Source: Scedosporium boydii | Lineage: Eukaryota > Ascomycota > Sordariomycetes > Microascales > Microascaceae | Assembly (NCBI GenBank): GCA_002221725.1 | Contig: NJFT01000048.1 | Location: 1-64,000 of the forward strand | DNA: 64,000 nt | Direction of reading: 5' to 3' | Part shown: one piece after another, positions 44,601 through 56,742 of the stretch | Numbering within the stretch: the first letter of the stretch is position 1 | Layout of the letters: every line of letters begins with the position of its first letter | Program-made: the position numbers and the translations under genes | The notes under the pieces: generated by a model | Databases searched by the model: none | What the model saw: only the letters and a program-made list of their open reading frames with translations | What the model was told of the DNA's origin: nothing

Positions 44601-47600
44601 GAGAAAGTATGGAACCATGTATCAAGACATCCGTTTGTCTCCCCTCAAAAAGGAGCGAGAATATTGGGAAAAAAAACAGACCCGCAACGAAATGAGATAT
44701 AGCCGGGTGGCATGTAAGACAAGAAATGTTTGACGGCGCAGCCGAGATCTGAGTAGCGATCATGAACATGCAAAGGACTGAGAATCAAGAATCAATGCGA
44801 ATCAAGCATTTACGAAGATCCAGATCGCAGTTCCTTGGCAATTGTGATTAGTAAATACAAAATCCAAGATTGAAGACAATTGCATGAGAGGTTTCTATAG
44901 AACGATGATCACTATAGCCACTATAGCCACTACAGCCCACACTTATAGACCTCGCCAACGATCGCTATAGACATCAATTGATCGCTATATCCAGACCACC
45001 TCCCTCCAAGACCAGGGCCGAGTCAATCATCTTGCTTCTCATTCTGCCATCCAATCGCCTGATCCGATCAGTCTTCTTTTCCCCGGATCAAATTTATGCA
45101 AAACAGAGATCATCGCAGACTGGCCTTTATCGTCACAGACTTTGACAGCCAGCAATATATTGATTCTCGGCTACAATCCCACTCCAATGAGTGACTCCGC
45201 CGTTGCCTCCATTGTATTGATACGATGGAATTGTACGACATGAATACTTCTGAGCTTATAACCGCAAGTGCGAATGCCCGGTCCCCATTCACGGTTCACG
45301 GACGGTTCTCGCCCGCTGGGATATGCGCGACTCCAGTTCGTCGTGCTTGGGACACGTATGCGCACTCGTACGCCTCAATCCACTCGATTATTCCTCCTGC
45401 CCAGCGAGAGCGTTGCCCTGTCAGAAGGAAGCTCGTGGGCTCCATCCCATGATGTTGGCGCTCTCTCGCCGTCCACGTTCCCAGTCCCACCTTTGTACAC
45501 CAATTTCGTCTTCTTCCAACTCTGCCCCCATTTAGGAACCCGGCCGCATCCCCATTTGTCCGGAACAGCCGTCCGGCAAGCAAGGTACGAACGCATGCTC
45601 TGCGTCCCACTCCTACTACCACCACACCCCTCAGGTCCCGTTCCCTTTTCTGCGCTTCTCTGACCTCGTTCGTTTCTCTTCCTTTAAGCTTCTCTTCGGT
45701 CCTTGATCCGAGCTGGGCACTTCCGTAGTAACACTTCCCCTCCACTGCCCGATGTGGGCCCGAACAACGGAACCTATGGGATTTTCCTTTATTCTTTATT
45801 ATTTTACTATGCGTTTTCGGTCTCGTCAGCCTTTCTCACATGTAACTCGTGTAAGTTCCAGATGCTCGAGTCATAAAACCATTGAAGCCTTGAGAAGACT
45901 CACCCCCCCCCCCCAAAATCCAACCCTGTCAACCCCGGATCGACTGTATGACACCTCGCGAGATTTTCTGGAAGACCAACGGCGTATCATCAAAGATTCA
46001 CGCAGCCATTCCTTCCTCCCAATTACGCGTTCGTCGGGGAAGCTGATGAGCTAGCGCCATCGGCGTGGGCGATCGCGAATCTCTTTTCTGCGTAGATCTC
46101 ATCTATCACATCACATATTTTTTTACCCGACAAACGGAAAAGCAGCAAGGGGGGACCCAACATACAGACAGTACCTCGACGGGCCTGGCTAGGCCCGGAT
46201 ATCGTCTGGGTTTCATTGCATATATCTCTCATCCCTTACTCACGACACTAGATGTAGACATACAGCTTTCCCCCTTCCCTTCCCCCTTCCCATTCAATGT
46301 CCTCCGTCCCCTTTGCCCCTCTAAGAAACCGAGTGTCGTCAGCTCATTTGGGATTTATATTAATCCCACGATCCCCACACACACACATACACCCACGCAT
46401 GCGAACACTCACGCTCACACATTCACGCACACGCAACCCCGAACTACAAGCATCACGTCCAGTAACCCTCTCACAGAACGAAGAGTCTGTCCGAGTTGCT
46501 GGTTTCCCTCCATTCCAGCAAGCTCCACTCACCGCATCTCCTCTTGACCCTTCTAAAACGTGCCACTCTGTGCCTAACACTTTCTGTCTCCCCAAAACTG
46601 CCCACTTACACGCCCACTCCCCTCTACCTGTCAAAATCTTCCTCCACACCCCCCTCCCTGGCTTCCCGTCTCCGCGTTCATTTGCCGCGTCTTCCATGGA
46701 AAGCCCACCAAGTAACTACACTATGTCCGCAGGACCCACGTCGGTCGTGATCGGCGCCGACCTTGTAATACGTAGAATGGACAAGGCGGAGGGCAGTACC
46801 AACCCCACGAGGGCGGATATGCCCCAGCTAGCGTGGCCCCAATATGTTCTCCATTCAACGCGCAGCTTGACACCTAGAGCCCCCCTTGTTTAAAATCGTA
46901 TGCTGAGGGTAACATCCCTCCCGGATTATGGTGATAACGTGGCTTGCAGCTTGCTGCTTGCTGGGTTCCTTTCTTTTCCCTTTTATCCCAAGTTAAATGA
47001 GGCTGGAAATTCAGAAAAAACGTAAATCCAGGGTAAAGACGACGACAGCCAAATGAGGGCAACAATGGGAGAAAATAATAGGACCGCCCTTCGGAAACGA
47101 ACTCCGTCCATGTCCCCCTTTGGCCCGTGTAAGGCGCGGCCTTGTATATGGTCCATAAAGGGAAACAGGCATAGTCGAACAAGAAGAACTCCCTCGTCAG
47201 TCCACTACTTTCCCAGTTCCAGTTCCAGACCCAGACCCAGACCCAGTCTCAATCCGATCTTTATAACCTTGGGTTTCGAATATTAGATTCCACACTTTCC
47301 CACGCCTTTCTCCCAAGTACCCCAAGTTAGACTACGCATACGTATCCAAGAAGAGCTCGTTTCCGCCCGACATCAGATGTGTCAATAAGAGCGGCGAGCT
47401 AGCATTGTGCAGTTGCTGCCCTTCATATATCTTCTTCACATCCCATTTATCAGAACTGTCCCTTATTCTTCCAGACTTCTTTAAAAAGAATCAAAAAGTC
47501 TTGGCAAAAGGGAGCTTCCACTTCCTTTCCTTCCCTTTCCTTTCCTTGCCACACACACCTCTTTTTTTTTCATATCTTATTCTTATTTTATCTGTTGACT

Positions 47601-47872
47601 CTTTTATTATTGCTCTGCCAATTGCCAAGTTCTACATGAGCCCCGAATTGAAAGCTTTGTCATGTCTGTCTTGGCCTGAAGAATAGAACTTGCTTGGTTC
47701 TCCCTCGCGCCGGGGAGTCTTCTTCTCAAAACCTTCTAACGCTTCTTCCCTCCTTTCTCCTTTTCTCTTCCCCAACCCGCCTGTCAAAGAGAGTCTTTTG
47801 TGTCCCTCGCAAGGACATAGCTGCCTGCCTCTTCGCCCCCTTGGCTCTTGGTCAGACAAAAATCCCACGACC
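41632..47872. other. 6.2-kb stretch without recognisable gene, upstream of the PKS
   Basis: No gene could be supported. It holds the divergent 5' regions of the FSH hydrolase and PKS. Many frames are open because the sequence is low-complexity and pyrimidine-rich from about 45300 to 47870 (CA-rich at 46376-46435), but none has a motif. A block of repeated CTATAG words lies at 44894-44991. Short direct repeats of CCAGTT/CCAGAC occur at 47213-47255. Confidence 0.45.
44894..44991. repeat. Cluster of CTATAG-type words
   Basis: Within 98 bp the palindrome CTATAG or one-base variants (TTATAG, CTATAT, CTACAG) occurs about seven times at uneven spacing, including two adjacent ACTATAGCC units. It could be a degenerate short repeat or a set of protein-binding sites 2.9 kb upstream of the PKS start. 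No function is known to me. Confidence 0.5.
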
Positions 47873-50800
47873 ATGTCTCCGGCAGCAGACTCTACTCCTC
47901 CAACGCCAGTCAATGGCAATGGAAACACCAACTGGCAGGATGACTATAGCTTCCTGACCAGCCTCGAGGGTCTCCTCGGTGGCCCCGTCGGAGGTAGCAC
48001 CATCCCCGGTGCCTACCCCATAACCATTCCCGATGGGTTTGAGCCCTTAACCCCCACAGACAACAATGGCGGCATCTCCAGCGCCCACGGCTTCTCAGGC
48101 GTTGCCGATTGGAGATTCACCAACGGTCACACAAACGGCAATGGCACCAGCGCTCACACAACCTACCCTAACACGCCGTTCACCAACGGCATCCGAGCTC
48201 CGCCAGCGGTCAACCCTCCCACTCCCGCTGCCGCCAACAGCACGACCACCAGCACCGGCCCCCACAAAGTTATGCCCATAGCCATCATCGGCATGTCCTG
48301 CCGCCTCCCCGGCAGCATCTCCAGCCCCGCCGAGTTCTGGGAACTCATCGCCCGAGCCCGCGGCACCTGGTCCCCCATCCCCGAGAACCGCTTCAACATG
48401 GCGCCCTTCCAGCATCCTAACCCGGGCAAGGCCGGTACCCATAACCCCGTGGGCGGGTGCTTCCTCAACACTGATTTCAAGGCCTTCGACGCGCCGTTTT
48501 TCAGCTTGACCGAGAAGGAGGCCATTTCGCTCGATCCCCAGCAGAGGCTGCTTCTTGAGTGCTCGTTCGAGGCGCTTGAGAATGCTGGCGTGCCGAAGCA
48601 GAATATTGTGGGCAAGGATGTTGGTGTGTTTATTGGTGGTTCGTTCCCGGAGTATGAGTCGGCGTTATTTAGAGATACGGATACCATTCCCATGCATCAA
48701 GCGACGGGTAAGAACAACCTCCATTCTCCAATTTCCTTCGTCTTTTTATCTCGATATGCTGACATGTTTTGTTCCCGTAGGCTGTGCATATGCCATGCAA
48801 TCAAACAGAATTTCTCACTTCTTCGACCTCAGAGGCCCTAGTTTCACAACAGACACTGCATGCTCCTCGAGTTTGGTCGCCCTTCACGCTGCCTGCCAGA
48901 GCTTGAGGGCCGGCGAATCCAGCATGGCTTTGGTTGGTGGATGCCATCTTAACATGCTCCCGGAGTTTTGGATTTCATTTTCAAAGTCTAGGTGAGAAAT
49001 CACTTTCTTTTTGTAATTCATAAGGCGTGTAAGCGTTGCGTTTCTAACGGGATGATTGTATCGGTATCTAGACTTTTCTCCGACCACGGTCGGTCAATTT
49101 CTTTCGATGCCAGAGGAACCGGTTTCGGTCGTGGCGAAGGCTGTGCCATCCTCATTCTCAAGCCTCTAGATCAGGCTATCAAAGACCACGATTCCATCAG
49201 AGCCGTCATTGTCGGCAGCGGCATCAATCAGGATGGAAAGACTCCGGGTATCACTATGCCCAACGGGGAAGCCCAGGGTAAGCTACTCCCCGAGACACTT
49301 CTTCCCCGGATGATTACTAGGACTAACGAGACAACAGAGGCCCTCATGAGGCAAGTCTACACCAACTCCGGCCTCGACCCCAACGACTGCGGCTACGTAG
49401 AAGCCCACGGAACCGGCACCAAAGTCGGCGACCCCATCGAAGCCCGCGCCATCCACAACGTCCTCGCCCAGAAGCGCTCGCCCCGCGACCCCCTCCTCAT
49501 CGGCTCCGTAAAGTCCAACATCGGCCATCTCGAGGGCGCCTCGGGCATCGTGGCCGTGATGAAGGCGGCGCTGATGCTCGAGCGCGGCTTCATCATCCCC
49601 AACCACGATTTCAAGATTCCCAACCCGAAGATCCCTTTTGCAGAGTGGGGGATCAAGGTCCCACCCGGTCAGAGGCCCTGGCCTCGGAACAAGAAGTATG
49701 TTAGCGTGAATAACTTTGGATTCGGTGGAACCAACGCCCACGTCGTGCTGGAGAGGGGCCCGTTCCTGGCTCAGAGAGGCCGAGACAGGTTGTTCGTCGA
49801 CAGCAAGCACGCGTTTTCTACAAACGGTCGGAAGCTCTTCATCTTCTCCGCCAACGACAAGGCTTCTCTGCAAAAGGTCACCAAGGAGCTAGTCATCTAC
49901 CTCGAGCAGCGGCCCGAGATGTTCGAGTTGGACCTCATGGCCAACGTGGCCTATACTATCTGCCAGAGGCGCTCTATTCTCCAGTGGCGCCTGGCCGTCC
50001 CCGCCTCCAACTCTTTCGAGCTGGTGGAGCAGCTCTCGAAGGAGCAGATCGCCCCTGGAAAGGAGACCGAGCCGCTTCGGATCGGGTTCATCTTCACCGG
50101 TCAGGGCGCTCAGTGGTGGGCCATGGGTCGCGAGTTGTACTTCGACTACCCCGCCTTCCGGGACAGCCTTGACCGGGCCGATACGTGCATGACCTCCATG
50201 GGTGCCAATTGGTCCCTCATCGAGGAGCTCGGAAAGGACGTTGCTACTTCTCAAGTTAACCAGGCACATATCAGCCAGCCAGCGTGCACGGCTATCCAGC
50301 TCGCCTTGACCGACCTGCTCCGATCTTGGGGTATCGAGCCGTACGCGGTAGCGGGTCATTCCAGCGGAGAGATCGCCGCCGCATACGCGGCTGGTATCTT
50401 GACCTTTGATGCCTGCATGACCATCGCGTACCACCGAGGTCGCTTGATCCCCGTCCTCAAGAGCAAGCACCCCAATCTCCGCGGCGCTATGATGGCCGTC
50501 GGCGGAAGCAAGGAGGAGTTTGCCCCGCTGCTCGCCGATCTTAAGACTGGGGAGGCGAGGATCGCTTGCTTCAACAGTCCGTCGAGCTTGACCATTTCCG
50601 GCGATGAGCCCGCAATTACCGAGTTGGAGAAGGCCGTCCAGGAGAAGGGCCTGTTCAACCGTCGCCTCCAGGTCGATGTTGCCTACCACTCTCACCACAT
50701 GAACCTCGTGGCCAAGGAATATCAGCAGGCGCTCCGCAACGTCGAGCGTCCTGTATCCACAAAGGTCAAGTTCCACTCTTCTCTGCTCGGCAGGCTCGCC

Positions 50801-53800
50801 GATGGGACTGAGCTGGAACCAAGCTACTGGGTTCAGAACTTGACCTGTTCTGTGCGTTTCGCCGAGGCTGTCGATGACATGGTCCAGCCCTTCGGCGAGT
50901 ACAAGACCGGCGTCAACATGCTCGTCGAACTCGGTCCACACTCGGCCCTCCAGGGCCCCGTAAAACAGATCCTGAAGGTCGCGGGCACCAACGCCGCCAA
51001 GATCCCTTACGCGTCCGCGCTGGTGCGGAAGCGAGACGCCGTGGAAACAGCCCTCGAGCTGGCGGCCAACGTATGGATGAAGGGCGCGACTCTCAATTTC
51101 GAGGCCATCAATTTCCCCAAGCCTCCCGCCAAGCCTCCCGTGCTGCTTACGGACCTGCCGCGCTATCCCTGGAATTACCAGACGGAATACTGGCACCGTT
51201 CGCGCATGTGGGAGAAGCACGCCTCCCGAAGCGCCCCGCGCACCGATATCCTCGGGACTCTTGCCAACTACTCCAACGACTTGGAGCCCACCTGGAGGAA
51301 CATCGTTCGCTTGGACGACCTTCCTTGGCTGCGCCATCACCAGATCCAATCCCTCACCATCTTCCCTCTAGCTGGATACATCACTATGGCTTTGGAGGCC
51401 GCAACCCAAAAGGCTCAAGAGTCGGACATCGCCTTCGACAAGTTCGAACTTCAAAATGTCACGGTGTCCGCTCCCCTGGTACTTCCCGACGAAGATGTGG
51501 AGATGAATATCACCATCCGGACCGTCGAGGAGAACGTCTGGGACGAGTTCCGCATTTGCTCCTGGACCGCGAGTCAGGGCTGGAAGGACCACTGCAAGGG
51601 CCTCATCGGTCTGCGGACCAAGGAAGTAAACAGCGTGAACGGTGACAAGTTGACCCAGGATACCGAAGCAACTCTAAGGGCATCTATTGCCGAAATTGAT
51701 GCTGCAGCTCAGAAGAACATCGACACCGCCAAGATGTACGATAATCTCTGGACGCTTGGGGTCGCCTACGGCCCGACCTTCCAAGGCATCGAGAGCTGCA
51801 AGGCCGCATCCGGGTACTCGTCCGGAATACTCAAGGTCGCAGACGTCGCCAAGGAGATGCCCAACAACCATCTCGTCAGCCCCATTATCAATCCTTCGTT
51901 CTTGGAGTCCCTTATCGAGATGTACTGGCCCATCCTCGCTTCGGAAACGTCATCCGCCCTCGATACCATTTACTTGCCTTCGTCCATCGGACGGATGATT
52001 TTCTCGAAGGACGTGATCCCACTCATTAAGGAGCCGAACAGCACTCTCCAGGCGTACTGCCGTGGCAGCATTTCTGCTTCCAATCCCAAACCCGCCAAGG
52101 TTTCCATGTTCGCAACCATCGCCGAGGCAAAGGAACCCCTCATTACCCTAGAAGATCTTACGGTGGCTCCAATCTTGGATCGTGAGTCGCAATCCAACGG
52201 TAATGTCGCGAGGGAGCTTTGCTATAAGATGGAGTGGGAGCCTATCCTGACCCCCATCCACCCCACGGATGACTTCGAGATGGTTGAGCCGCTAGAGTCC
52301 AAGCACACGACGGAGGACATCGTCATCATCCACAGCGATTCCGACCTCCAAAAGGACACCGCCGCGAAGCTTGCCACGGACCTTGAAGAGGCCACCGGCA
52401 AGAGGCCCGAGCTCGGCACCCTCTTCGAGAACAACGCCAGCGGGAAGATTTGCATCTTCCTCAACGAACTTGACCAATCTGTCCTCACTACCGTCACTCC
52501 GGAGCAATTCACCGCCATACAGAAGATTATCACGTCCGTCCAGGGTATTCTGTGGGTTATCCGCGGTGCTCTCAGCGGATGCGAGAACCCGGATGCGAAC
52601 ATGGTCGTCGGCATGAGCCGCAGCATCCGATCCGAGACTCTCCTTCGCTTCGCAACTCTCGATCTTGACTCCAAGACGAGGTTGTCCGATGGCGACTCCT
52701 GCAAGGCTATCCTCGAGGTTTTCAAGTCCGCGTTCGGGTGTCGCGCTACTGCCAGCAGCGAGCTTGAATTCATGGAGCGCGGAGGTGCTTTCTTCACGCC
52801 TCGTATTGTTAATGATCCCGAGATGAACGAGTTCGTTCACAGACAGACCAAAGAGGGTGTCCTTGAGCCGACCGCTTTCGGACAGGAAGGTCGCCCCTTG
52901 AAGATGGTTGTCGGTGCAACCGGCGTCCTCGAGAGCCTCCATTTTGTCGATGACCAGGTCCGAAACTCCCATCTCGCTGAAGACGAGATCGAGATTGAGG
53001 TCAAGGCCATCGGCATGAACCATAGGGACGCCCTCGCCGTCAATGGCAAGCTTCCCAATGAAGAGTTCGGGCAAGAGGCAAGCGGTATCGTGACTGCCGT
53101 GGGAGCCGCCGTGACCGATATCCACGTCGGCGACCGCGTGGCCGCCCTAGCCAGTAACGCCCTTGCGAGTTACGCTCGCACCAAGTCTCATCTCACTCTC
53201 AAGATACCTTCGGAGATGACTTTCGAGTCCGCTGCCTCTCTCCCAGTCTCTTATTGCACCGCGTACTACAGCGTCATCGAGCTCGCCCGACTCTCCGAAG
53301 GTGAGAAGATTCTCATTCACGCTGCAGCGGGAGCTGTCGGTCAGGCAGCCATCGCGATAGCGCAGATGGTCGGCGCAGAAGTCTTCGCGACCGTCGGCTC
53401 GGCAGAGAAGAAAGAGCATTTGATCTCGCGATGCGGCGTTCCGGAAAGCCACATCTACTACAGTCGCGACGCCAGCTTCGTAGATGCCCTCCGCCACCAG
53501 ACCGACAACAAGGGGGTCGATGTTGTTCTGAATAGTCTGCGCGGTCCTGTAGCGAGGGAGTCCTGGCGATGCTTGGATAAGTTCGGCCGCTACATCGAGC
53601 TTGTCAAACAGGATGGCGCTAACACCGTCAACGTCGAGATGGCGCGCCTCCAAGAGAACATCACCTTCGTCACGGTCGACATGTTCTCCGTCATCTCTGA
53701 AAGACCCAAGCTTATCAAGAAGCTAGTGAGCGAAGTCAACAAACTCATTCAAGAAGGAAAGGCCAAGACCCCGTCGCCGGTCAATACATTCTCCATTTCT

Positions 53801-55030
53801 CAGACCGACGCGGCTTTCAAAACTCTTCAGGAGGGCAGCTTCTTCGGAAAGGTTGTTATCGCTCCCAAGGCTGACGACACTGTCCAAGCTCCAGCCCAGA
53901 AGTTGAGCCAGCTCCTTCGGCCCGATGCCACCTACGTCCTCATCGGCGGTACTGGTGGATTGGGCCGTGGCCTAGCGAAGTGGATGATTGGCCAAGGAGC
54001 CAAGAGTCTTGTCCTCGTTTCCCGCAGCGGAACCTCGACAGGAAAGGTTGCCGAACTGATCGAAGACGCCAAGAAAGTTGGTGCCACCATCACAGTCCGC
54101 GCTTGCAATGTTGTTGACCGCACTTCGGTCGACACCCTCTTGTCTACCGGTGTTGAGGGGCTCCCACCAGTACGGGGTGTCGTTCACGGATCCATGGTCC
54201 TCCGCGATGTCCTGTTCGAGAAAATGACCCACGCGGAATGGGTAGACGTCATGGAATCCAAGGTGCACGGCGCCTGGAACTTCCATCACGCTCTGGCTGG
54301 CCAGCCTCTTGACTTCTTCATTACCTTCTCCTCCGTTGCCGCGTCGGTAGGTAACAGAGGTCAAGCAGCGTATGCTGCGGCCAACGCCTTCTTGAACGCA
54401 TTCGTGCAGTACAGGAGGGCTCTTGGTCTTGCAGCATCATCCATTGACCCCACGGCAATCTCAGACATTGGATACCTCGCCGAGAATGCCGAGGCGGCTG
54501 CAGAAGTGGCCAAGAACTTGGGAAGTGACATGATCTGCGAGGCCGAGGTACTGGCGCTCGCCGGTGCCGCCATTAACGGCCAGCTGGAGAAGGCATGCAA
54601 CAGCCATGTTATCACTGGTGTCCGCATGACCCCCAGCATGCAGCCGTTCTGGACGCAAGATGCCAAGTTCAAGCACCTCCGAGAAGTAATGGAGGCGCAA
54701 GCGGCGGCGGAGGCGACAGCCTCGTCGTCGACGGCCATCTCCTATAGCGCCGCGCTCAAAGCGGCCAAGACACCCGAGGAGAGGGAGGAGGTTGTCTGCA
54801 AGGGATTGGTTTTCAAGATTGCGTCCGTGCTGATGATGGAAGAGGAGGAGCTTGACATTACGCGGTCGCTTTCTCACTACCCGCTTGATTCCCTCGTCGC
54901 TATCGAGATTCGCAACTTTATCACGAGGGAGTTCGAGGCCAACCTACAGGTCCTGGAACTGCTGTCGAGCGGGTCGATTCAAACGCTGTCCAAGGGGGTT
55001 TGCGGGAAGAGTAAGTTGATTGTCGTGTAA
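47873..55030 (+). CDS. Highly reducing type I polyketide synthase (KS-AT-DH-ER-KR-ACP)
   Basis: Four exons (47873-48707, 48781-48991, 49072-49277, 49338-55030) give 2314 residues; the introns are 73, 80 and 60 bp. A 130-residue Asn/Gly/Thr/Pro-rich N-terminal extension precedes the KS ([15 protein letters not shown]). KS Cys306 lies in DTACSSS, with EAHGTGT and [11 protein letters not shown]is residues. AT Ser759 lies in GHSSGE. DH His1085 is kept (WLRHHQIQS), but the second DH motif reads [12 protein letters not shown], with Glu1274 and Glu1278 where Asp and Gln/His are usual. No methyltransferase motif is seen between DH and ER. ER is about 1600-1920 ([18 protein letters not shown]). KR is about 1948-2140 ([15 protein letters not shown], with Ser, Tyr, Asn in FSSVAA...AYAAANAF). 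ACP Ser2269 lies in [12 protein letters not shown]. There is no thioesterase; the protein ends soon after the ACP. It would build a reduced, unmethylated chain that needs a separate releasing enzyme. Confidence 0.95.
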
Positions 55031-55527
55031 GCAGGGGCGAGGAGACGAGGAGACGATGTGATTGTGTACGATGAGGATGCATTTTTCTGTTGGAGTCTTT
55101 TCTTTTTCTCCTCTTCTTTTCTTTTGTTAAATAAATTTCTCTGCGTGAAATCCTAGATTTCAACGCGAACTAGACTGTTTACTTTGGGATAGGTTTTCAA
55201 TGGCATTAGATATTGGCATTTTACATCGTCGAATCGTATTCCTAGTGTGTCGTAACGATCGGTTGTGACCTTCCAGAGAGTTGTTAGCAGAGCCCAACTT
55301 TTCCTCGGGAGAGTTTGCATGGCCTTACAGGAAAGTTCGAGAGTGGTTCCTCGATCGAAACATTGCAGAGCCTTCTTAGACGGCATGAGCCAAGCCGGTC
55401 CAGTCGCCCTGTGCGCCGAGCCTAGCCTTCCTGCACCCCCGCAAGCTAGGACGGCGTGAGGCCTGGATGAGGAGTCATGATGCTCTCTCATGATCGGTAG
55501 TCATAATGATCTTTTCCCTCCCCCCAC
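55031..55527. other. Convergent 3' region between PKS and POP7
   Basis: 497 bp with no recognisable gene. The CT/T-rich run and TAAATAAA at 55128-55136 would serve as 3' processing signals for the PKS transcript. Confidence 0.5.
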
Positions 55528-56071
55528 TCAGCGTAGTTTAATCGTGATCTCCAAACAACTGAGCTTCCTCACACGGCTCTCATCCTCAGCCTCAGCCTCA
55601 TCTCCGGCCACAATATCATCGACAGTACCAACAGTCTTCGTCTTAATCGAGACCGCACAGTCCTTCTCCTCAGAGAACCAACTCGCCACCTTTAGCGTCT
55701 TCTCAACAGCCTTCCCCGTACCTAACACAACGACCTCCGCACCACTACCTTTGGTTCCGTCCGTCTTCTTCAGGGCTTCTATCCTCGCGCTAAGGTGCAT
55801 CCTCTTGTTGGGAGGCTTGGAGCCGCCGACGGCAGCTTTATCCAGCCGCTTGCGGACACGTTTCACCACCGCCATGAAGGGGGTTGAAGAAGACACGTAG
55901 ATGAGACGAGAATTTGATGAGGCGGGCTGTTGCTGGCGCACGAGCGGTCTCTTTTGAACCTTGCAGCCTACCATGATGATGAGCAGTGAGAGCGAGTGCA
56001 GGGGTAGGTGTGACACTGGTGAGCTTACCCTTGGGGACGGGCGCAAGTTTAGTTTTAGGAGCCGGTGTCAT
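55528..56071 (-). CDS. POP7: RNase P/MRP subunit Pop7/Rpp20 (Alba-like)
   Basis: Two exons (56071-56029 and 55967-55528) joined over a 61-bp intron give 160 residues. Exon 1 encodes MTPAPKTKLAPVPKG, and exon 2 continues CKVQKRPLVRQQQPASSN. The Rpp20 core follows: RLIYVSSSTPFMAVVKRVRK, then AEVVVLGTGKAVEKTLKVAS with WF, and a C-terminal acidic stretch before LSCLEITIKL. The protein has the Alba fold, pairs with Pop6/Rpp25 and binds the P3 domain of the RNase P and MRP RNAs in the nucleus, serving tRNA 5' processing and rRNA maturation. An internal ATG at 55972 would skip the conserved N-terminal lysines. Divergent to the RAV2-like gene. Confidence 0.85.
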
Positions 56072-56742
56072 CTTGACAGATTCTCCTCGAGCATGCGTCT
56101 TTAGCTCTCTTTGAAATGAGTCCTATCCTTGCCTGCCAGGCAGACGTATAAACGGTGTCAATGGGCAGCGGCCGATGGGACTTGAACCGAAGACTTGAGG
56201 AGCCACGAGGTCTTTGCGGAGACGGGGGGCTCGATTCTAGAATAGGGCGGATGGATGACAGTCTAGTTAGGGTATGAGTTTCCGTGCGAATATATTGTGT
56301 CCGGAGAGTGTTGCTGCGCGTGGCTCTCTCAGCAATGGTGAGATTTTCGCGAACTTCAAGGCAGTGGAGGAGGGTCGCTTAAGTTGGGCGGGCATCTGCT
56401 GTCAATTGATCAATTCGATGTTTAGTCAAAATTGCACATGCTCGGAGGTACATACGTCACTGTCAAGTCTGTCCGTCCCACCACCTGCAGGCACCAGAAT
56501 AGCCAGCTGTAAGCCTGTAACCCCCAAAGCAGCTGCACTAGCGCGAATGAGCACCCGAGCTACCTCCAAGCTGCATCATGCAACTAAATGTCGAGCCTGT
56601 GACTTCCCCACTCGAACAACATCCCACATCGCAGCTCTGATTCAACCTCGTCGCTCGCGCTCGCAAACCCCCATAAATGGTTGCCTACAGTCATTTCCAA
56701 CATCCCTAGGCACATCTATAGCCCCAATATACGTAGCCAGCC
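56072..56742. other. Divergent promoter region between POP7 and RAV2-like gene
   Basis: A 671-bp stretch between divergent starts with no supported gene. At 56160-56200 a sequence recalling a tRNA T-arm in reverse (GGGACTTGAACC) was considered and rejected. Confidence 0.45.

Noticed and set aside
46065..46893. Two overlapping long frames (160 and 198 codons)
   Set aside because: They lie in CA/CT-rich low-complexity DNA and encode His/Pro/Thr runs; no homology is recognisable.
49889..51349. 486-codon reading frame antisense to the PKS
   Set aside because: It mirrors the KS-AT-DH coding strand, whose GC-rich third positions keep the opposite strand open. It has no family motif.
56160..56235. 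tRNA-like sequence on the minus strand (GGTTCAAGTCCC)
   Set aside because: The T-stem does not pair properly, there is no matching acceptor stem, and no D-arm is visible.
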